This document shows positions 33,550 to 40,092 of a stretch of DNA of 62,480 nt, piece by piece. The notes beneath the pieces were generated by a model. The model made no database searches, was not told where the DNA came from, and saw only the letters and a list, made by a program, of their open reading frames with translations. The DNA is from a virus: the IMG/VR virus record IMGVR_UViG_3300047276_000715, positions 1-62,480 of that record; one strand, given 5' to 3'. The stretch's first letter is position 1; each line of letters begins with the position of its first letter. The translations under genes were made by a program, and so were the position numbers.

Positions 33550-34950
33550 TTAGCGCCAGCGCTGTCCACGATTCATCCCGATGCCAGGACGCGGCATAGA
33601 CTGCCAAACCAAATAACGCAAGGCGTCGCCAAAGTGCGAGAAATCTCTACTACCACCCTTGGCGGGTCGCAAGGTGTTGTCATAGCCCCAGCTTTCCATC
33701 ATCTCAATCACGTCATGACAAGTAGATGGATTGATAAGTATCTGTCCACGATGCAAGCAATTGTTCGTGTGTGAAACAGTTTCTGCAACGGGTGGGTTTC
33801 GGCGTTCTGCAATCACCTTGCATCCTGCTTCACGCAAAATATCGTGATCACTCATGGTTGAAGAAGTGCTGGCGTGTGAACCAGAGCTATCCGGGTAAAC
33901 GACAACCATCCCCTTCGCCAGGTGTATCGGGAAGCGTCGCTTGATGTGCTCAGCAAGAGCGAATGTATCTCTGCAAAGAAATTCCTCAAAGACATGCAGT
34001 TGCTGCCCTTGCGGTGACTGTCGCATGACTGAGTAAACGCTAGAGCTTTTGCCAACGTTGAAGTCACACCCGATAAGCACTGGTTCGTTCTGTTCTGCAT
34101 GAAACACGCTTGTAACGTGCTTCTCTCGCATAAACTCGGAGAAGACGGTTGCGGTTTCAAGGTTGACGAACAGGCCCTTGATGTAGGCATCAGCAAGATG
34201 CTGTGGGTAGTTTGCAAGAAGGTCTTTGACGTAGTTTTCATCAAGGTGCGGGTTCTGCCTTGTGTCTGCTCTATAAATCGCTTTGTCATCTGTTTTATTC
34301 TTCTCAAAGAAGTTCCAAACAAACTTACGACCTTCTGGCGTAGATGCGAAGCAAATTTGAGGACACTTGCCAACGCGAACACGACCTTGCAGTTTGATCA
34401 ACGCAGCTTCTGCAATTTCTTGCTTAACAGTGTCAGCTTCGTCAATAACAAGCGACGCAGCGTTGATACCCACCAATCGCTCAACGTTCATCAAGGGGCG
34501 AAGGAGGATGGTTGTTTCTCCTTTCGGAAGATGCAACGTAAAGCTCGGTTGAGGTGAAATCCTCATCGAGTACGGAATATCGTACTTGTCAAGCAGTTTT
34601 GTCCATGTAGGAATTGCGATGTCATTCAACATCACATAAGTAGGTTCAAGATAAATATGAAACTCACCTTGACTGCGAAACGCAAGAAGAATCGCTTTAG
34701 CAACACTGCTGTATGACTTCCCACTACCAAGGCCTCCGACATAGAGAACATATCTTTGTTCCCAGTTGCAAACAAAATCACGTTGATGCGGGAGCAGATC
34801 AGCAAGGATTCTCGCCTCTGCTGCGTCAACATCAAATCTTGAGTTTGTTCGTGCTCGCAATCTCTTGATTGCTGAGTTTGCCTCAAACAGCCCAAGCCCT
34901 TGCAATGACGCCCTGTCTGCGTATTTTCCGCTACGTGATTTTGCTGGCAT
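33550..34950 (-). CDS. Terminase large subunit
   Basis: 466 residues. The ATPase half has Walker A GGLGSGKS (72-79) and Walker B LVIDEAD (167-173); the nuclease half has the first acidic strand IGCDFNVG (Asp296), VVYPDSSG and HFGDALRYLV (Asp442). It pumps DNA into the prohead and cuts it. Unlike in many phages, the small subunit is not next door: the best candidate is at 39148-39891, across a repeat region. GCTATAGT lies 22 bases upstream of the start. Confidence 0.93.
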   Translation of the reverse strand: MPAKSRSGKYADRASLQGLGLFEANSAIKRLRARTNSRFDVDAAEARILADLLPHQRDFVCNWEQRYVLYVGGLGSGKSYSSVAKAILLAFRSQGEFHIYLEPTYVMLNDIAIPTWTKLLDKYDIPYSMRISPQPSFTLHLPKGETTILLRPLMNVERLVGINAASLVIDEADTVKQEIAEAALIKLQGRVRVGKCPQICFASTPEGRKFVWNFFEKNKTDDKAIYRADTRQNPHLDENYVKDLLANYPQHLADAYIKGLFVNLETATVFSEFMREKHVTSVFHAEQNEPVLIGCDFNVGKSSSVYSVMRQSPQGQQLHVFEEFLCRDTFALAEHIKRRFPIHLAKGMVVVYPDSSGSHASTSSTMSDHDILREAGCKVIAERRNPPVAETVSHTNNCLHRGQILINPSTCHDVIEMMESWGYDNTLRPAKGGSRDFSHFGDALRYLVWQSMPRPGIGMNRGQRWR

Positions 34951-34971
34951 CGTTTCCGCTCTCTTGTTTTT

Positions 34972-34979
34972 ACTATAGC
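34972..34979 (-). promoter_or_regulatory. Late-type -10 element before terL
   Basis: GCTATAGT on the minus strand, 22 bases before the terminase ATG. No -35 consensus at the expected place. Confidence 0.52.
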
Positions 34980-34980
34980 G

Positions 34981-35235
34981 TCACTTTTTCTTGCGACGAT
35001 GCTGATAGCTTATTTTCTTTGAACTTGTTTTTTCGCGCTTGAACTTACGCTTCTCTGCTGCGGTCAGCTCTTTTGAAGTCTTCGGCGTATCGGCAGAAAC
35101 TCTCCTGGAAGGCCTACAGGCCGGGTATCCACGCCGCTTCTCCCCCTCCGATCGCCCACAAGGCTTGCCGGTCTTGATGTCCACCCACTCTTCGTCGAAC
35201 CAGCGCGTCAGCCCTGATTTCGCCCTGCCAGGCAT
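34981..35235 (-). CDS. DUF5872-like small basic protein
   Basis: 84 residues: GLTRWFDEEWVDIKTGKPCG then KRRGYPACRPSRRVS, and a Lys-rich end. This short Cys-containing family (DUF5872-like) is found in many phages, including cyanomyoviruses, and in some large viruses, with no known function. It ends right at the late promoter of terL, and starts 9 bases after the 49-residue gene upstream. Confidence 0.75.
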   Translation of the reverse strand: MPGRAKSGLTRWFDEEWVDIKTGKPCGRSEGEKRRGYPACRPSRRVSADTPKTSKELTAAEKRKFKREKTSSKKISYQHRRKKK

Positions 35236-35244
35236 CGCACCGCC

Positions 35245-35394
35245 TCAACTCACCACACGATACTTCCCACCACGCTTCTTGTATTCACGTACCAACCAAG
35301 CATTTGCGTAAGCGCTAGGATAAACCTTAAACTTGCGCTTTGCTGCAGCCTTTACGCGAGCATATAAAGCTTTGTCGGTGGGGACGTTTTTCAT
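35245..35394 (-). CDS. Small conserved basic phage protein, 49 aa
   Basis: Read directly on the minus strand: ATG 35394, MKNVPTDKALYARVKAAAKR then KFKVYPSAYANAWLVREYKK and an RGGKYRVVS end. The VYPSAYANAWLVxEYKxRGG pattern is very common in phages and often lies beside the DUF5872-like protein, as here. Function unknown. GCTAGGGT lies 22 bases before the start. Confidence 0.75.
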   Translation of the reverse strand: MKNVPTDKALYARVKAAAKRKFKVYPSAYANAWLVREYKKRGGKYRVVS

Positions 35395-35411
35395 TTGACT
35401 TTTTTAACTGC

Positions 35412-36170
35412 TCACACCCTAGCGCCTTTCGGAAGTCTGTGATACAGCATTTCCTTGCTGTGAGTATTGTTACCTTCAGCTTTTCTTGACGTAACTGATT
35501 TTCTAAAAAATTCAAAAGGTAGATAGTCTGGCGCTTTGCTGGTTTTAGGGCAAATTGCTTCACATACAATTACCTGACCAGCAAGATTGTCAACGGCTAT
35601 TGATAGTCTTTTGTAATCAAATTCACTTTTTGCCCTGTATCTGTAATTATAGAGATATGGCGGATCAATAAACCATGTGACTTCTGGGTCATTTTTCAGG
35701 TCCGACTCAAGCACGTCAAAGCCGTCCCGGAACACCTCCCAGTGCTTTACCGCCTGGATGTCTCTTGAGACCCTTGACCGAGTGCTTTCGGTCCACTGAC
35801 CAGGCATGTTGCCCCACGGAGAGATCGTCCAACAGTCGCCAACGTTATTTGTTCTTTGCCAGTTCTTTAATAGCAACTGCTGCCCCTTTTGCATCGGGAG
35901 AATCCTTATGTCCATTCCAACTGGAAGCTCGACCGGAATATCGGTTATATCTTCGCTTTGTGCATTCTCTACAAGCCATTTCCAAAGCTCGTAAATATGC
36001 AAGTCTGCTTCTGCAATTTTAACAATTGTGGTATTGTGTCTAAGCGAGTATCCGGCGCCTCCTGCAAATGGTTCAATAATCTTATTGCCATGCGGCGCTG
36101 GATAATACCTTGAACCTTGCCACTTAGAGCCAAACCATTTAAAAAGCGGTCCGCTGACTTTTGCGCTCAT
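35412..36170 (-). CDS. DNA adenine N6-methyltransferase (D12 class)
   Basis: 252 residues from ATG 36170, chosen because AGGAG lies 7 bases upstream; the frame continues to a TTG at 36191. Motif I is IIEPFAGGAG (31-40) and the catalytic motif FIDPPY (167-172). N-terminal FKWFGSKW is also typical of Dam-like enzymes. It probably methylates a short target such as GATC to protect phage DNA from restriction; the target cannot be read from the sequence. No partner nuclease is visible. Follows a 29-residue membrane peptide gene. Confidence 0.88.
   Translation of the reverse strand: MSAKVSGPLFKWFGSKWQGSRYYPAPHGNKIIEPFAGGAGYSLRHNTTIVKIAEADLHIYELWKWLVENAQSEDITDIPVELPVGMDIRILPMQKGQQLLLKNWQRTNNVGDCWTISPWGNMPGQWTESTRSRVSRDIQAVKHWEVFRDGFDVLESDLKNDPEVTWFIDPPYLYNYRYRAKSEFDYKRLSIAVDNLAGQVIVCEAICPKTSKAPDYLPFEFFRKSVTSRKAEGNNTHSKEMLYHRLPKGARV
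35416..35423 (-). promoter_or_regulatory. Late-type -10 element inside methylase end
   Basis: GCTAGGGT on the minus strand, 22 bases before the 49-residue gene ATG; identical to the element at 36515. Confidence 0.48.
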
Positions 36171-36183
36171 TCCATTCTCCTGT

Positions 36184-36273
36184 TTATTCAAGAATCAGAG
36201 AGGCGAGGTAAAGAATCAATGCACAAACAGCAATGTATGCTGCTGATAGCAGTGCAAGATCATGCAAGGTCAT
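36184..36273 (-). CDS. 29-residue membrane peptide
   Basis: ATG 36273 overlaps the end of the upstream gene; the product MTLHDLALLSAAYIAVCALI continues to LILE and is almost entirely one hydrophobic helix. It ends 13 bases before the methylase start. Such single-helix micropeptides in phages often modulate a membrane enzyme or lysis timing, but nothing shows which here. Confidence 0.45.
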   Translation of the reverse strand: MTLHDLALLSAAYIAVCALILYLASLILE

Positions 36274-36487
36274 CGTTCTTCACCTCAACTAAAGAGTAGC
36301 GCGTCCTCACTGTTTCGAGTGCTCTTGTAATTGCATCAACCTGATCCAGGTCAGGGTAAAACTCAACACGACAAAACACGGCACTGTCAGCATCTAAGTC
36401 AATCGTAATTCGTTTGATGTATTTTTGCTTAAGTCCTAGTGCTTCAATAATCTGTCTTGAACAGGCACTGGCAGGAGTGATCGACAT
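36260..36487 (-). CDS. Hypothetical protein, 75 aa
   Basis: N-terminal helix with SRQIIEALGL, then beta-rich KRITIDLDADSAVFCRVEFY and a final helix (AITRALETVRTRYSL). It may be a small two-layer fold. It heads a probable operon with the micropeptide and methylase and has GCTAGGGT 28 bases upstream. No family recognised. Confidence 0.6.
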   Translation of the reverse strand: MSITPASACSRQIIEALGLKQKYIKRITIDLDADSAVFCRVEFYPDLDQVDAITRALETVRTRYSLVEVKNDDLA

Positions 36488-36514
36488 TGCATTGCGCTCA
36501 ATAGCCCGACTGTC

Positions 36515-36522
36515 ACCCTAGC
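36515..36522 (-). promoter_or_regulatory. Late-type -10 element before methylase operon
   Basis: GCTAGGGT on the minus strand, 28 bases before the ATG at 36487. Same octamer as at 35416. Confidence 0.48.
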
Positions 36523-36574
36523 ATCTTTGCCTTGATGAGTGCTGCTATTTGTAATTAACTGTGTGAGAATAGGT

Positions 36575-36780
36575 ACTAAAAAAAATTGCAGATATTAACT
36601 TGTGAAAAGGGTCGAGGGGGGTGTTTTAGTTGACGAGTTGGTAGTAATATTTTGTGAGCAAGAAATAAGTTGGGAAAGGTTGGTATGGGGGTATTTTGTA
36701 AGTAGTGACTAGAATGGGGGAAAATAATTCGGGTGGGGGGAGCCAATGAAAAAGGGGCAAAATATAACTTACCCCCGGTG
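36575..36780. other. G-run-rich intergenic tract
   Basis: No gene is supported here. The plus strand carries runs of G separated by AT-rich DNA: GAGGGGGGTG, ATGGGGGTATT, AATGGGGGAAAA, GGTGGGGGG, AAAGGGGCAAAA, then CCCCCGG. The runs are mostly too far apart for a simple intramolecular quadruplex. This strand bias is unlike any neighbour, and may mark a replication, packaging or termination feature. Confidence 0.4.
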
Positions 36781-36792
36781 AATTTAGATTTA

Positions 36793-36963
36793 TTAGTGAA
36801 AATAGATTCCGTGTTTTGTCAGCCTAAGGCTAAATTCATCGACAGAACAATAGGCCACGGCTATAATTTTTTGTTTGGTCCTGGATTCTACTCTGATTTG
36901 ATTCCCGGAAATTTCGTAGATTTCGTAAATTCCGTGCCTGTCGTGATTCTGGAAATCAGCCAT
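36793..36963 (-). CDS. Small protein, 56 aa
   Basis: Read on the minus strand: ATG 36963, MADFQNHDRHGIYEIYEISG, then beta-rich RVESRTKQKIIAVAYCSVDE. It has the balanced composition of a real small protein. No clear Shine-Dalgarno; the gene follows the terminator of the gene upstream by 26 bases, so expression would need readthrough or an unseen promoter. The long plus-strand open frame 36733-37239 over this region is more likely a shadow. Confidence 0.42.
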   Translation of the reverse strand: MADFQNHDRHGIYEIYEISGNQIRVESRTKQKIIAVAYCSVDEFSLRLTKHGIYFH

Positions 36964-36989
36964 GATTTTCAAAGAAAGAAAGGAAGAAA

Positions 36990-37009
36990 GGCCCGGAAGC
37001 TACCGGGCC
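36990..37009 (-). terminator. Terminator after gene 37026-37619
   Basis: Minus strand GGCCCGG, six-base loop, CCGGGCC, then TTTCTTCCTTTC. 7-bp GC stem, 16 bases after the stop. Confidence 0.82.
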
Positions 37010-37025
37010 GGATTGCGGCTAAATG

Positions 37026-37619
37026 TTATTTTTTGGCAGCCTCAACAGTAGATTCTGCGGCAAATTTAGCACGTCCTAGGGTGATTTTAACGTTGGCAAT
37101 TTTCGTATACTTGCCGGCTTCCTCAGTCATTTTGATGCCGGGGATTTCTAAGTATTCCCCTTTTACAATAACATCGCGACACAAATCAAAGGTCAATTTT
37201 TTGGCAATTTGTGACGTGGATTTGTTAGTTGTGTCGTGAAAATAGCCGAGATTGAAACTAACGTGCAGCGCGCACAAATCAACTAACGCAATTCTTCCTT
37301 TGTTTTGTGCTGCCAGGCTGATAATGCAACAACGAAAATAGAAATTTGCCTTGATTTTTCCAGCCGAGAAATCATCGCTGGCTGAACGAGGATTTGCCCG
37401 AATAGGAAAATCGACCGGGGCGCTTGATTTTTTATCGGGATGAGTTAATTTTGAAGTAGTTTCAGCGTAAATCAAGCCGGACACATTAAAGGCATTTTGT
37501 GTCATTTCCTCCAGCTTAAGAAATGCAGGATTTACCTTTGCAATTTGTTCGCTGGATTTCCGCATTTCGGAAATTTCAGCAGCAATTTGGTCAAATTCGG
37601 AAAAATCGAAAGAGGTCAT
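37026..37619 (-). CDS. Hypothetical protein, 197 aa
   Basis: Helical N-terminus (FDQIAAEISEMRKSSEQIAK), a beta-rich centre with KANFYFRCCIISLAAQNKGR and a C-terminus with CRDVIVKGEYLEIPGIK. It has its own promoter (37668-37696) and a strong terminator, so it is a single-gene unit next to the repeat arrays. No family recognised; a DNA-binding or replication link is only suggested by position. Confidence 0.62.
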   Translation of the reverse strand: MTSFDFSEFDQIAAEISEMRKSSEQIAKVNPAFLKLEEMTQNAFNVSGLIYAETTSKLTHPDKKSSAPVDFPIRANPRSASDDFSAGKIKANFYFRCCIISLAAQNKGRIALVDLCALHVSFNLGYFHDTTNKSTSQIAKKLTFDLCRDVIVKGEYLEIPGIKMTEEAGKYTKIANVKITLGRAKFAAESTVEAAKK

Positions 37620-37667
37620 TTCTGGAATTTGCGGTTTGGCGGCGATCCGGTTTGATCGCTTGAGCCC

Positions 37668-37696
37668 ATTATGGCACCGATACGCCAGCCTTGCAA
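37668..37696 (-). promoter_or_regulatory. Sigma-70-like promoter with leader hairpin
   Basis: Minus strand TTGCAA (37691-37696), 17 bases, CATAAT (37668-37673). The leader then folds as GCGATC, AAACCG, GATCGC. It drives the 197-residue gene. Confidence 0.55.
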
Positions 37697-37777
37697 GTCC
37701 TGACCGATCAGCTTAACTTATCATTATCGGGCGTGCCACCTGAAGATACTTTCAATTTGTGTTGCAAATAAAACAAC

Positions 37778-37881
37778 GATTGCTATTTTACACTTAGCAA
37801 CTTACTAAATAACATTTAGCGATTGCTGTTTTACATTTAGCGATTGCTGTTTTACATTTAGCGATTGCTGTTTTACATTTA
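37778..37881. repeat. 21-bp tandem direct repeats
   Basis: Three perfect head-to-tail copies of a 21-bp unit at 37819, 37840 and 37861 (core CGATTGCTGTTTTACATTTA), with a diverged copy starting at 37778. The minus strand reads it as a heptapeptide repeat (LNVKQQS), but no complete gene with a start is convincing. Non-coding repeats are the simpler reading. Confidence 0.85.
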
Positions 37882-37972
37882 GCAATTTAGCATTGAATTT
37901 ATAAATAAAATTAAATCTAGGTTCCAGGAATTTACACCTTAAAATAGCGGTAGATTTTGCAGGTTGGCAACC

Positions 37973-38090
37973 ATGAAAGGCAACCTGGCAACCATGAAAG
38001 GCAAGTAACCTGCAAAATGAAAGGCTTGGTGACAATAATGAAAGGCAAAATGAAAGGCACGCGGCAACAATGAAAGGCAAAATGAAAGGC
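37973..38090. repeat. Array of seven ATGAAAGGC repeats
   Basis: ATGAAAGGC occurs at 37973, 37994, 38017, 38038, 38050, 38070 and 38082; an eighth copy lies at 38341. Spacings are 21, 23, 21, 12, 20 and 12 bases, close to one or two DNA turns, so a protein could bind copies on the same face. Each copy also looks like a start codon followed by Lys-Gly; the longest small frames are 11-18 codons. Confidence 0.85.
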
Positions 38091-38139
38091 CAGGCGCACC
38101 TAAAATAGGCTTGAATCTAGAAGGTTGTGGCAATAAATA

Positions 38140-38350
38140 GACCGTGAAAGTACGGTTTCCATGCCTAAACTATACCTTGAAAATACAGGTTTCACCAACA
38201 AATAGACTATGAATGGCGAATTCAAACAAGGCAAATGGCCTATGAATGGCAAATTTAGGCGAGGCAAACAATCTATGAATGGCAAAATCATACAGGGCAA
38301 ACAATCTATGAATGGCAAATTTAAGTAAAGCAAATAATTTATGAAAGGCC
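38140..38350. repeat. 33-bp direct repeat array
   Basis: Five units with exact 33-bp period have cores ATGAATGGC at 38209, 38242, 38275, 38308 and ATGAAAGGC at 38341. Two more diverged units precede them near 38144 and 38177. Units share GGCAAACAATCTATGAATGG as their best-kept part. In the plus strand the array reads as 11-residue repeats (MNGKFRRGKQS) in a 39-codon frame 38209-38328. It lies directly downstream of the RepL-like gene and near the small terminase gene, so an origin or a packaging site is possible. Confidence 0.88.
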
Positions 38351-38356
38351 AAATAA

Positions 38357-38551
38357 CTAAACCTCTTCAAAATAAGCGTATCTACCAAACGTCACTCCCG
38401 ACTCATCAGTGAATCTTCCTATGAAAATTCTGTCGTAGGGAAAGTGTTCATCTGCTGGTATGAATGGTTTAAGCGGACCGGAATCTTGAATGTTATTTTT
38501 TAGGATTTCACGAATCCTCTGTTTCTTCTCTGTTTTTGATAGGCGGTCCAT
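38357..38551 (-). CDS. Hypothetical protein, 64 aa
   Basis: Starts at ATG 38551 (MDRLSKTEKKQRIREILKNN), overlapping the RepL-like gene by 44 bases in another frame; an upstream start at 38593 would increase the overlap. The N-terminus is a basic helix, the rest beta-rich (YDRIFIGRFTDESGVTFGRY). It ends 7 bases from the repeat array. Function unknown; a replication accessory role is inferred from place only. Confidence 0.5.
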   Translation of the reverse strand: MDRLSKTEKKQRIREILKNNIQDSGPLKPFIPADEHFPYDRIFIGRFTDESGVTFGRYAYFEEV

Positions 38552-38897
38552 AAAATCTATCAGGGCGAGACGGAGAATAAAGTGTTTCCTCATTCCAGAG
38601 TTTAACCCTGAATCTTCGTAAATGCAACTGACCCTGATAACAATAAAGAGGATTTATCATGTATCCTTCTTTGCCATTGTAGCAAACTTTCTTGATAATG
38701 TCTAATTTTCTTAGTTTTGCAAGTCTCCTGTATGTATTTGTTGAATGGGTTTTTGCGCTAAAAAAGTCCGCAATTTCTTTTTCAGACTGTCCAGAAAATC
38801 CCCATTGAATGCACATTTCTAGCAAATAAGCAAAAATTAGCAGTTCAGAACCTGAGATTCCAGACAGCAATAGAGCCCTGTAGCAAGACTGGGACAC
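38508..38897 (-). CDS. RepL-like winged-helix protein
   Basis: 129 residues from GTG 38897. The first 85 residues form a likely winged helix: GSELLIFAYLLEM, SEKEIADFFSAKTHSTNTYR, RLAKLRKLDIIKKV, then NGKEGYMINPLYCYQGQ. The last part, a wing strand followed by YMINPxxxxxG, is a mark of plasmid RepL-type initiators. The C-terminus is basic. Adjacent direct repeats could be its iterons. It could instead be a transcription regulator with the same fold. Confidence 0.5.
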   Translation of the reverse strand: MSQSCYRALLLSGISGSELLIFAYLLEMCIQWGFSGQSEKEIADFFSAKTHSTNTYRRLAKLRKLDIIKKVCYNGKEGYMINPLYCYQGQLHLRRFRVKLWNEETLYSPSRPDRFYGPPIKNREETEDS

Positions 38898-39147
38898 GTG
38901 AGACAGGCCCTCAAAATCAGTGTAATTTTAACACCCGGAAATTAAGACCCAAGGTGAGAATCCCTGTCCACCACTCAAATGGACGGCAAAAAAACAAATC
39001 TTTGAGAAAAGTAAACTCCTTGGTATGACATGAGACTCAGGGGGTCGCGAATTTTCCCCTTAGGGGTATGGGGATCAAAAAAGGGGCCTCAGCAACGGGT
39101 CCACCGCCGCCGAATTTCCCCTCCCAAGCAATCTTTGCAATTAACAA
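38898..39147. other. Intergenic region with small hairpins
   Basis: No gene seen. It holds a GTCCA/TGGAC inverted repeat (38966-38988), and a CCCCTTAGGGG hairpin near 39056-39066 followed on the minus strand by AAAATT, a weak terminator candidate for the small terminase gene. Confidence 0.4.
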
Positions 39148-39891
39148 TTACTCATCAAAATCTGTTTCTTCTAATGCAACTAACAATTGCTCAACACCTA
39201 AAGCACCGCTCTGAAGATTCTTGCCAACTTCAGCAATCTTTGCAGCGCTGTTAAGTATTGATGGAATGTCCCTGATGTCAAGCTTACGTTCTTCTTGCAA
39301 ATACTCATCTAAAGTTTTCTGTGATAGTGCCGCAAGTTTTGCAGCATTGGCAGATAAGTTTCTACCAAGAAACTCTTGCTGTAATCTATACTCCTCCAAG
39401 CGCTTTTTATGTTCTATCGCTCGTGATTCTTGCTCTAACTTTAGTTTCTCTTGCAATAAATCAATGTCATAGTCGCTTGCACGTTCCTTCCAGTAATTCT
39501 TCTTTGCAATTGTATGTAATCGCGATTCTTGTAAATTAAATGTCGCAGCGACATACGGGATTGATCTTCCCCCACCACAGTTCAGATAGAAGTTGAAGAT
39601 GTGAAATTCTTTTTGGGTTTCGGAGGTAGCGCCGCCCTGCATGTGAGCATAAGATTTTACAAATAGGGTATTGGAGTTGAGAATTGCATCTGGGGTGTAT
39701 TGCGCGAACGGTTGAGAATTATTATTTTTTTTCACGATAGAGTCTTCTTGAGTAAATTCATTATCTGTTTCGTATTCTTCATTGTAAGTAAGCTCAGGTC
39801 CTTCTTCGTAATTTTCATTAAAGACAGAATTAGATTCTTCTTCGTAATTTTCATCAAGGATGGGATCAGACATTGCGATGTGAGAATTCAT
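39148..39891 (-). CDS. Terminase small subunit-like DNA-binding protein
   Basis: 247 residues. After an acidic N-terminus made of near-repeats (DENYEEES, NENYEEGP, NEEYETDN), residues about 95-135 are a helix-turn-helix of the small terminase kind: FHIFNFYLNCGGGRSIPYVA, LQESRLHTIAKKNYWKERAS. Next comes a long charged helix (EHKKRLEEYRLQQEFLGRNL), fit for oligomer formation. Small terminases bind the pac or cos site and load the large subunit. It lies 4.2 kb from terL with the repeat arrays between. Assignment is by fold pattern and may be wrong if the protein is another HTH regulator. Confidence 0.6.
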   Translation of the reverse strand: MNSHIAMSDPILDENYEEESNSVFNENYEEGPELTYNEEYETDNEFTQEDSIVKKNNNSQPFAQYTPDAILNSNTLFVKSYAHMQGGATSETQKEFHIFNFYLNCGGGRSIPYVAATFNLQESRLHTIAKKNYWKERASDYDIDLLQEKLKLEQESRAIEHKKRLEEYRLQQEFLGRNLSANAAKLAALSQKTLDEYLQEERKLDIRDIPSILNSAAKIAEVGKNLQSGALGVEQLLVALEETDFDE

Positions 39892-39936
39892 CTACAACAA
39901 AACACTAGCACAGAAACAAGAGCATGTGTTCAAGGC

Positions 39937-39973
39937 AATAAAAAAGCTCACACAGTAAATCACTGCATGAGCT
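39937..39973 (-). terminator. Terminator after gene 40093-40539
   Basis: Minus strand AGCTCA..CAGT, loop, ACTG..TGAGCT with two mismatches, followed by TTTTTATT. Marks the end of the small-gene block. Confidence 0.68.
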
Positions 39974-40092
39974 AAATGCGATAATGAATAGCGCGAAACA
40001 TGTATCGCAGTTATGTTGCGTTAGCAATCATGTGCTGCGCGAATAATCTACGATCACTATTTTTTACAAGTGAGTGAAGAAAGAAAACTGCC

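Noticed and set aside
36733-37239. 168-codon plus-strand open frame
   Set aside because: Its right half is antisense to the 197-residue gene and its left half to the 56-residue minus frame; no ribosome site is seen.
37778-38350. CRISPR array
   Set aside because: Repeats are tandem or evenly spaced without unique spacers, lack a palindromic repeat, and no cas gene is near.
37805-38388. Minus-strand open frames across the repeats with LNVKQQS, LPFIDCLPRLN and similar peptides
   Set aside because: The peptide repeats simply translate the DNA repeats, the frames overlap each other and none has a plausible start and composition.
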